A stretch of DNA of 36,546 nt from UBA668 sp046052275 (GTDB taxonomy: Bacteria; Actinomycetota; Acidimicrobiia; Acidimicrobiales; Ilumatobacteraceae), in assembly GCA_046052275.1 (NCBI GenBank), contig JBJOMQ010000001.1, forward strand, positions 1 to 36,546, written 5' to 3'. Below are positions 31,705-36,546 of the stretch, piece by piece. The notes under the pieces are model-generated. The model was not told where the DNA came from. It worked only from the letters and a program-made list of their open reading frames with translations, and did not search any database. Both the position numbers and the translations under genes were made by a program. The number at the start of each line of letters is the position of its first letter. Within the stretch, counting starts at the first letter, position 1.

Positions 31705-33528
31705 ATGTCCGTTCCTGCGCCGACTGCCCCGCTGCGCGCTGCGCCGGCCCACACCAGCCGACGGCGCCGCAGGCTCGCCACCGCCATCCTCGCCGGGACG
31801 GCGTGCTTCACCGCGCTGAGTGCCCTCGATGCGGCACCCGTGGCGGCAGTCGACAACAGCATCGTCAGCGCCACGCCCGCCCCCAATACGACGGTCGATG
31901 TCTCGCCAGTGGCCCTCTCGCTCGTGTTCGCCAATCCACTCGGCCCCACCAACTCGGTCACGCTCACGTGCGGTGCCGAGGGGCAGCCCGCTGCCGTCGT
32001 CGGCACTCCGAAGCCGCTCGTGCTCGCCGACCAGGTGACGCTCTCGGTCACCCTGGCATCACCGATTCCAAAGGGTGTGTGCAACGTGGTGTGGCGCGTC
32101 ACCGATCTCAACCTGCAGCCCGCCGGTAGCGGCAGCTACACCTTCGTTATCGCCAACGACACCGTCGCCACGACGCCGTCGACCACCACCACGGTCGCCG
32201 GGCAGACCGGCGACACCACCGCCACGACCACCACGACCGTCGCCGGGCAGACTCCCGCCGACGGTGAGGTCGCAGTCGGAGCTCCGTCGCGGGGGCCGCT
32301 CTCGCTGTTCCGCTTCTTCTCCAACATGTTCGTCGCCGTGCTCTTCGGCTCGATCATCGCCCTCGCCACCTGCTGGCCGACCGGTGTCGAGTTCTCCGAG
32401 ACGCAGAACTTCCTCCGCATCGTCTACGGCGGGGCCGTGGTCAGCACCCTGCTGTTCGTCGGCGCGCTCGCTGCCGATCTCGGCCCGGCACCGCTCGGCA
32501 GCTCGCTGTCGCCGACCGGATGGGGGCCACTCCTCGACGTCGGCAGCGGCACTGCGGCACTACTCCGCCTCGCGTTCACCGCGGCGAGCGGCTATGCGGT
32601 GTTCCGACCCGAGCGAATCGTCGATCCAGCCGTGCGGCTGCAGGCACTCGGACTTCCGGCGCTTGCCGTGGTCACCATGGGATTTGCCCGGCCCGAGTTC
32701 GGACTCATCGAGTGGTTTGCGGGCGTCACCCACGCACTCTCGATGTCGGCATGGTTCGGCGGCCTGGCGCTCATGGCGCGAGTGGTGCTGGCCGGCCGCG
32801 GCACCGAGGAGACCACGGCCGCCGTGCTGCAGTACTCACGCTGGTCGACGCCGGTGCTGTGGGCGACCATCCTGTCCGGTGTCCTGCTCTTCGTCCGGCT
32901 CGACAGCGGGAACTTCACCACCAGCCACGGTCTGGTCATCCTCGCCAAGACCGTCACCGTGTCGCTGATGGTCTTCGTGGCGCTGCTGGCACGCCAGTAC
33001 GTCAGGCAGCACCTCGCCGAGCAGCGCCGGGTGAAGCGCGCCACCATCTACGGCCTGCGGCGCTCGTTCTCCATCGAGGCGGGCATCGGCCTCGCCGTAC
33101 TGGGCCTGACGAGCTGGCTCCTGACATTCACCCCACCAGGGCTCGTGCGCAGCGAGGGCCCCCCGCTCACCCTCGGCGCCGTGCACCGCTTCCAGAACCC
33201 GGTGGTGAACGCCGACATCGTCGTGCAGTTCAGCGAGACAGTCGGCGCCAACGACGTGCGCATCGAGGTGGTGCAGCCAGCGACCGATCTCACCAGCCTC
33301 GAGATCGACTTCGTCCCGCCCGTGGGCAGCACCGTGTCGGGAACTCGCGTCGTTCCGTCACCCCTCACAGGTGCAGGGGTCGCCGTCCTCGAGAAGACCG
33401 ACGGCCTATCACTCGGATCGTCGGGCAACTGGACCGTCGTAGTGCGGGTGAACGCGGTGGAAGTCGGTCGCATCGGCGTGTTCGTCGGCAGCGAACTCGC
33501 GCTGCCGACGACCACGACCACGCCCTGA
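31705..33528 (+). CDS. CopC-CopD-like fusion membrane protein with degenerate copper site
   Basis: 607 aa. A cleaved signal peptide (Arg-rich, ending near AAPVAA) is followed by a CopC-like beta domain (about 50-150: SATPAPNTTVDVSPVALSLVF), a Thr-rich linker with two copies of TTTTVAGQT, a CopD-like domain with about eight membrane helices (200-475) and a second extracytoplasmic beta domain. Classical CopC copper ligands are missing: no N-terminal His after the signal, and the DGHP motif is replaced by LNLQP. Two cysteines (LTCGAEG, GVCNVV) could make a disulfide. CopD keeps the His in GVTHALSMSAWFGGL. Copper import is therefore doubtful. TAGCGT ends 12 bp before the ATG. Confidence 0.82.
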   Translation: MSVPAPTAPLRAAPAHTSRRRRRLATAILAGTACFTALSALDAAPVAAVDNSIVSATPAPNTTVDVSPVALSLVFANPLGPTNSVTLTCGAEGQPAAVVGTPKPLVLADQVTLSVTLASPIPKGVCNVVWRVTDLNLQPAGSGSYTFVIANDTVATTPSTTTTVAGQTGDTTATTTTTVAGQTPADGEVAVGAPSRGPLSLFRFFSNMFVAVLFGSIIALATCWPTGVEFSETQNFLRIVYGGAVVSTLLFVGALAADLGPAPLGSSLSPTGWGPLLDVGSGTAALLRLAFTAASGYAVFRPERIVDPAVRLQALGLPALAVVTMGFARPEFGLIEWFAGVTHALSMSAWFGGLALMARVVLAGRGTEETTAAVLQYSRWSTPVLWATILSGVLLFVRLDSGNFTTSHGLVILAKTVTVSLMVFVALLARQYVRQHLAEQRRVKRATIYGLRRSFSIEAGIGLAVLGLTSWLLTFTPPGLVRSEGPPLTLGAVHRFQNPVVNADIVVQFSETVGANDVRIEVVQPATDLTSLEIDFVPPVGSTVSGTRVVPSPLTGAGVAVLEKTDGLSLGSSGNWTVVVRVNAVEVGRIGVFVGSELALPTTTTTP

Positions 33529-33669
33529 CCGCCCGCAGGAACCCACTCGCCCACCACAGATGGGCCATCCGGCGGATGCGAACCGGCGACCGATCGGGAA
33601 CCATCACCTCTGCACGCTCGTCGCACTGGCATCACGGCCACCGCGGCACCGTCGCACGAGGAGCACCGC

Positions 33670-34407
33670 ATGCGCAGGGATATCTGGATTGGGTTCGTCG
33701 CCGCCGCGATTGCCGCAGCAGCGGTCGCTGCCGGAATGGTGGCTGTCTCCGACGACGATGGGGCCGACACCGTCGTGGTGGACGATGCCGGTGCCATCTC
33801 GCGCAGCATCTCGGTGGCCGGATCGGGATCGATCACGGTGGAGCCCGACACCGCCGACGTCAGCATCGGCGTGCAGGTGAATGCCGCAACGGCCAACGAC
33901 GCGCTCAGCCAGGCGAACGACGCCGCATCGAAGCTCATCGATGCCGTCAAGGGCGCCGGCATCGACGATGCCGACATCCGCACGTCGGGGCTGTCGGTAT
34001 ATCCCAACTACGCCGACAGTTCGACCATTGCGTCGTATACCGCGTCGAACTCGGTGACGGTGACGGTGCGCGACATCGACAGGGCTGGCCCGGTGATCGA
34101 CGCAGCTGCGGCAGCAGCGGGCGGTGCCATCACGATCGGCGGCATCTCGTTCTATGTCGATGATGTCGAGGCCGTGCTCGGTGCTGCTCGCGAAGAAGCG
34201 GTTGCCAATGCACGCGCACGCGCCGGCCAGTACGCCGCTGCTGCCGAGGTTGAGGTGGGAGACGTGCTGTCGATCAGCGAGACCGGAGTCTCGATGCCGC
34301 CGGTCTACGAGGCGGGCGACAAGAGCGAGGGTGGATCGCCGACACCGATCGAGCCCGGCTCGCAGGAGCTGTCGGTGAGCGTCAGCGTGGTCTTCGCCCT
34401 CGACTGA
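33670..34407 (+). CDS. SIMPL (DUF541) domain protein, membrane-anchored or exported
   Basis: 245 aa. An N-terminal hydrophobic segment (about 7-27) serves as signal or anchor, followed by an acidic stretch and the SIMPL domain: ISVAGSGSITVEPDTADVSIGVQ (start of domain), SNSVTVTVRDIDRAGPVIDAA and a helix with AAREEAVANARARAGQYAAAA. SIMPL proteins form oligomeric beta-alpha assemblies and have been linked to oxidative stress or signalling; the exact role is unknown. The ATG follows a GAGGAG site at 6 bp. The 141 bp before it, after the CopCD-like gene, hold no other feature I recognise. Confidence 0.87.
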   Translation: MRRDIWIGFVAAAIAAAAVAAGMVAVSDDDGADTVVVDDAGAISRSISVAGSGSITVEPDTADVSIGVQVNAATANDALSQANDAASKLIDAVKGAGIDDADIRTSGLSVYPNYADSSTIASYTASNSVTVTVRDIDRAGPVIDAAAAAAGGAITIGGISFYVDDVEAVLGAAREEAVANARARAGQYAAAAEVEVGDVLSISETGVSMPPVYEAGDKSEGGSPTPIEPGSQELSVSVSVVFALD

Positions 34408-34418
34408 CTCCGTGCCGG

Positions 34419-34462
34419 GGCGCACACGGCGCCCGTGCACGGCCAGACACGGCGTGTGCGCC
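34419..34462. repeat. Nested inverted repeats upstream of the carboxylase gene
   Basis: GGCGCACACG (34419-34428) pairs with CGTGTGCGCC (34453-34462) over 10 bp, enclosing the 10-bp palindrome CCGTGCACGG (34433-34442). It may terminate the SIMPL transcript or be an operator, since the right arm reaches the expected -35 region of the next gene. Confidence 0.5.
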
Positions 34463-34478
34463 GTCATCCCCTGCCGAC

Positions 34479-34484
34479 TAGGTT
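34479..34484 (+). promoter_or_regulatory. -10 element (TAGGTT) for leaderless carboxylase mRNA
   Basis: TAGGTT, 8 bp, GTG at 34493. It decides against longer in-frame starts. Confidence 0.55.
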
Positions 34485-34492
34485 GGCAGGCC

Positions 34493-36049
34493 GTGACCAG
34501 CGATCCGATGGCGGCCCGCCTCGACGACCTCCGGCAGCGCCGCGAGCAGGCGTACCACGCCGGTTCGCCCCGGGCCGTCGAGCGCCAGCACGAGAAGGGC
34601 AAGCTGCTCGCCCGCGAGCGCATCGACTATCTGCTCGATCCCGACAGCTTCCACGAACTCGACCTCCTGGCTCGACACCGCGCGCACGCCGCCGGTCTCG
34701 AGGAGCGGCCGTACACCGACGGCGTCGTCACCGGCTGGGGCACGATCGACGGCCGCAAGGTGTTCGTCTTCAGCCAGGACTTCACGGTGTTCGGCGGAGC
34801 ACTCGGCGAGGTCTTCGCCGAGAAGATCCACAAGCTGATGGACCTCGCCCTCAAGGTCGGCGCACCGGTGATCGGCCTCAACGATGGCGCTGGCGCCCGC
34901 ATCCAGGAAGGCGTCGTCAGCCTGGCCAGCTACGGCGGAATCTTCCATCGCAATGTGCTCTCCAGCGGCGTGGTGCCGCAGATCTCGGTGATCCTCGGCC
35001 CGTGCGCAGGCGGCGCCGTGTACAGCCCAGCAATGACCGACTTCATCTTCATGGTCCGCGAGACCAGCCACATGTTCATCACCGGACCCGACGTCGTGAA
35101 GACGGTCACTGGCGAGGACGTGTCGCTCGAAGACCTCGGTGGCGCGATGAGCCACGCCAGCAAGAGCGGTGTCGCCACCTTTGTCGCTGCCGACGAGAAG
35201 AGCTGCCTCGACGATGTTCGCTTCCTGCTGGGGTTCCTCCCGAGCAACAATCTCGAGGAGCCACCTGCCGTCGAGAGCGCCGACGACCCCGACCGCCTGT
35301 GCGAATCACTGCGCACGGTGCTGCCGGCCAGCCCCAACCAGCCCTACGACATGAAGGCCGTCATCCGCGAGGTGGTCGACGACGGCGAGTTCTTCGAGTA
35401 CTTCCCGCACTGGGCGAAGAGCATCGTCTGCGGATACAGCCGCATCGACGGCCAGACCGTCGGCATCGTCGGCAACCAGCCGATGGTGCTGGCCGGCGTG
35501 CTCGACATCGAGAGCAGCGAGAAGGCTGCCCGCTTCGTCCGCACGTGCGACGCCTTCAACATCCCGCTCGTCACCTTCGTCGACGTACCCGGCTTCCTGC
35601 CCGGCGTCGACCAGGAGTACAACGGCATCATCCGCCACGGCGCCAAGTTGCTGTACGCGTTCTGCGAGGCCACGGTGCCGCGGATCCAGGTGATCACGCG
35701 CAAGGCATACGGCGGCGCCTACGTGGTGATGAACAGCAAGAGCATCGGAGCCGACCTCGCCTACGCATGGCCCACCGCCGAGCTCGCTGTCATGGGGCCG
35801 CAGGGAGCCGTCGAGATCGTCTACCGGCGCGAGCTGCAGCAGGCAGCCGACCCCGCCGCACGCCGCGCCGAACTCGTCGCCGAGTACACCGAGCGATACG
35901 CGAATCCCTACAACGCCGCCGAGCGCGGCTACGTCGACGATGTCATCGATCCTGCCGAGACGCGCCAGAAGGTGGTCGCCGGGCTGCGCATGCTGCGCAC
36001 GAAGCGCTCCGACCTTCCCAAGCGCAAGCACGGCAACATGCCGCTCTGA
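34493..36049 (+). CDS. Acyl-CoA (propionyl-CoA type) carboxylase beta subunit
   Basis: 518-aa carboxyltransferase of the PccB/AccD5 family, moving CO2 from biotin to acetyl- or propionyl-CoA. Two crotonase-fold halves are complete: the first has GAGARIQEGV and GPCAGGAVYSPAMTDF (oxyanion glycines), the second DVPGFLPGVDQEYNGIIRHG, KAYGGAYVVMNSKSIGADL and AWPTAELAVMGPQGAVEI. Substrate preference cannot be read with confidence; with Ccr and the epimerase nearby, propionyl-CoA to methylmalonyl-CoA is attractive. The biotin-carrying alpha subunit is not in the window. A small epsilon-like gene follows after 8 bp. Confidence 0.93.
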   Translation: MTSDPMAARLDDLRQRREQAYHAGSPRAVERQHEKGKLLARERIDYLLDPDSFHELDLLARHRAHAAGLEERPYTDGVVTGWGTIDGRKVFVFSQDFTVFGGALGEVFAEKIHKLMDLALKVGAPVIGLNDGAGARIQEGVVSLASYGGIFHRNVLSSGVVPQISVILGPCAGGAVYSPAMTDFIFMVRETSHMFITGPDVVKTVTGEDVSLEDLGGAMSHASKSGVATFVAADEKSCLDDVRFLLGFLPSNNLEEPPAVESADDPDRLCESLRTVLPASPNQPYDMKAVIREVVDDGEFFEYFPHWAKSIVCGYSRIDGQTVGIVGNQPMVLAGVLDIESSEKAARFVRTCDAFNIPLVTFVDVPGFLPGVDQEYNGIIRHGAKLLYAFCEATVPRIQVITRKAYGGAYVVMNSKSIGADLAYAWPTAELAVMGPQGAVEIVYRRELQQAADPAARRAELVAEYTERYANPYNAAERGYVDDVIDPAETRQKVVAGLRMLRTKRSDLPKRKHGNMPL

Positions 36050-36057
36050 GCCTGCGC

Positions 36058-36249
36058 ATGGCAGCCGACATCACTCCTCCCCCGACCGACGACGAGGCCG
36101 TGGCCATCGCCGCCGCCGTCGAGGCGCTGTGGCCCCGGCCGCTGCTGGCACCGCCGCCCGACAGTCCGCTGCGCACGCCCACCTGGCGGTTCAGCAACAG
36201 GTGGTGGGCAATGCCGCTCCCGTCGCGGCGCGGCCGGCCCTTCCTCTGA
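36058..36249 (+). CDS. Small acyl-CoA carboxylase epsilon-like protein
   Basis: 63 aa. It starts 8 bp after the carboxylase beta gene. The N-terminal half PPPTDDEAVAIAAAVEALW resembles the PT-x-EE-x-A-x-x-A-x-x-AL helix of actinobacterial AccE/PccE epsilon subunits, and the C-terminal half (WRFSNRWWAMPLPSRRGRP) is rich in Trp, Arg and Pro as those subunits are. Epsilon subunits stabilise the alpha-beta carboxylase complex. The match is by eye over a short sequence, so the family is tentative though the gene is probably real. Confidence 0.6.
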   Translation: MAADITPPPTDDEAVAIAAAVEALWPRPLLAPPPDSPLRTPTWRFSNRWWAMPLPSRRGRPFL

Positions 36250-36279
36250 CCGCGATCGGGCAGTTCCCCGCCGCACCGA

Positions 36280-36285
36280 TACCGT
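36280..36285 (+). promoter_or_regulatory. -10 element (TACCGT) for leaderless metallophosphoesterase mRNA
   Basis: TACCGT, 7 bp, GTG at 36293, in frame with an alternative GTG at 36284. Confidence 0.5.
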
Positions 36286-36292
36286 GAGCACC

Positions 36293-36546
36293 GTGGCCGA
36301 CCCGGTGCTCGAGATCACCACCATCGCCGACGACTGCATCGTCGCCCACCGGGGTGACGAGGTGATCCGCCTCGATGGCCTCGCTCCCTCTACTGCCTAC
36401 GACATCGACGGCGTACCAGCCACCACGCTGCCGAAGCCGCCCGGCGAGTTGCTGTGCCGAATCGCCACCGTGAATGACGTGCACTTCGGCGAACTCGAAT
36501 GCGGTCGCATCGACGACAACCCGCAGGGTCCGATCCAGCGCTCCGA
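36293..36546 (+). CDS. Calcineurin-like metallophosphoesterase (N-terminal part)
   Basis: Runs off the window end after about 84 codons. The first about 55 residues look like a small beta domain; then RIATVNDVHFGELECG gives the DxH metal-binding motif that opens calcineurin-like phosphoesterase domains. The remaining motifs lie outside the window, so substrate (cyclic nucleotide, nucleotide or other phosphoester) cannot be suggested. The GTG at 36293 fits the -10 spacing. Confidence 0.75.
   Translation, partial: MADPVLEITTIADDCIVAHRGDEVIRLDGLAPSTAYDIDGVPATTLPKPPGELLCRIATVNDVHFGELECGRIDDNPQGPIQRS

Noticed and set aside
1..36546. CRISPR arrays, insertion sequences, prophage or integrase genes
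   Set aside because: No regularly spaced repeats, transposase or integrase motifs, or terminal inverted repeats were found on either strand.

Overview
The window is GC-rich bacterial chromosome that looks like an actinobacterium, most likely of the class Acidimicrobiia. The clues are an actinobacterial-type 6C RNA, a chromosomal type IV pilus cluster without secretin genes, crotonyl-CoA carboxylase/reductase next to a methylmalonyl-CoA epimerase, an acyl-CoA carboxylase beta gene followed by a tiny epsilon-like gene, threonine-rich linkers in exported proteins, and many genes that appear to start at or next to the transcription start. The taxon is inferred from gene content only. I see no phage, insertion sequence, CRISPR array or plasmid gene; this is an ordinary dense core-genome region.

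Layout. 1-8.3 kb is housekeeping: the tail of an unknown gene, a polyprenyl diphosphate synthase, exonuclease VII (xseA-xseB overlapping by 4 bp), an ABC half-transporter, a divergent lipoprotein peptidase, the minus-strand string tRNA-Ser(GGA)-tadA-tRNA-Ser(CGA), the signal recognition particle RNA, and a stand-alone 5'-3' exonuclease. 8.5-19.7 kb is a type IV pilus cluster: a coiled-coil protein of unknown function, pilB, pilC, a reversed prepilin peptidase gene, pilT and a degenerate DUF429 protein, facing a minus-strand pilin operon (pilA, a UUCG hairpin, then a PilV-like, a PilW-like and a large PilX/GspK-like minor pilin). 19.8-28.7 kb carries an RlmI-type rRNA methyltransferase, the ccr-mce pair, a cyclophilin lipoprotein, an EamA transporter, a GH18 lipoprotein, an MFS transporter and a thiolase. 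28.9-31.6 kb holds 6C RNA and the dnaX-recR operon. 31.7-36.5 kb has a CopC-CopD-like fusion, a SIMPL protein, acyl-CoA carboxylase beta with an epsilon-like ORF, and the start of a metallophosphoesterase.

How parts work together. PilB (extension), PilT (retraction), PilC (platform), PilD (processing) and four prepilin-like proteins make a nearly complete pilus machine; pilM/N/O are not here. Ccr, the epimerase, the thiolase and the acyl-CoA carboxylase fit C4/C3 acyl-CoA traffic of the ethylmalonyl-CoA or propionyl-CoA type. DnaX and RecR are a replication/repair pair.

Most noteworthy: ten protein genes have a TANNNT -10 hexamer ending 6-8 bp before the chosen start codon (leaderless mRNAs), whereas pilus genes carry Shine-Dalgarno sites; one tRNA gene has the same geometry. 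The pilA 5' leader contains an 88-nt element closed by a perfect 7-bp helix just before the ribosome-binding site, a riboswitch-like layout. The pilus cluster also contains two proteins without an assigned role: the coiled-coil leader protein and a DUF429 protein that seems to have lost its catalytic acids.
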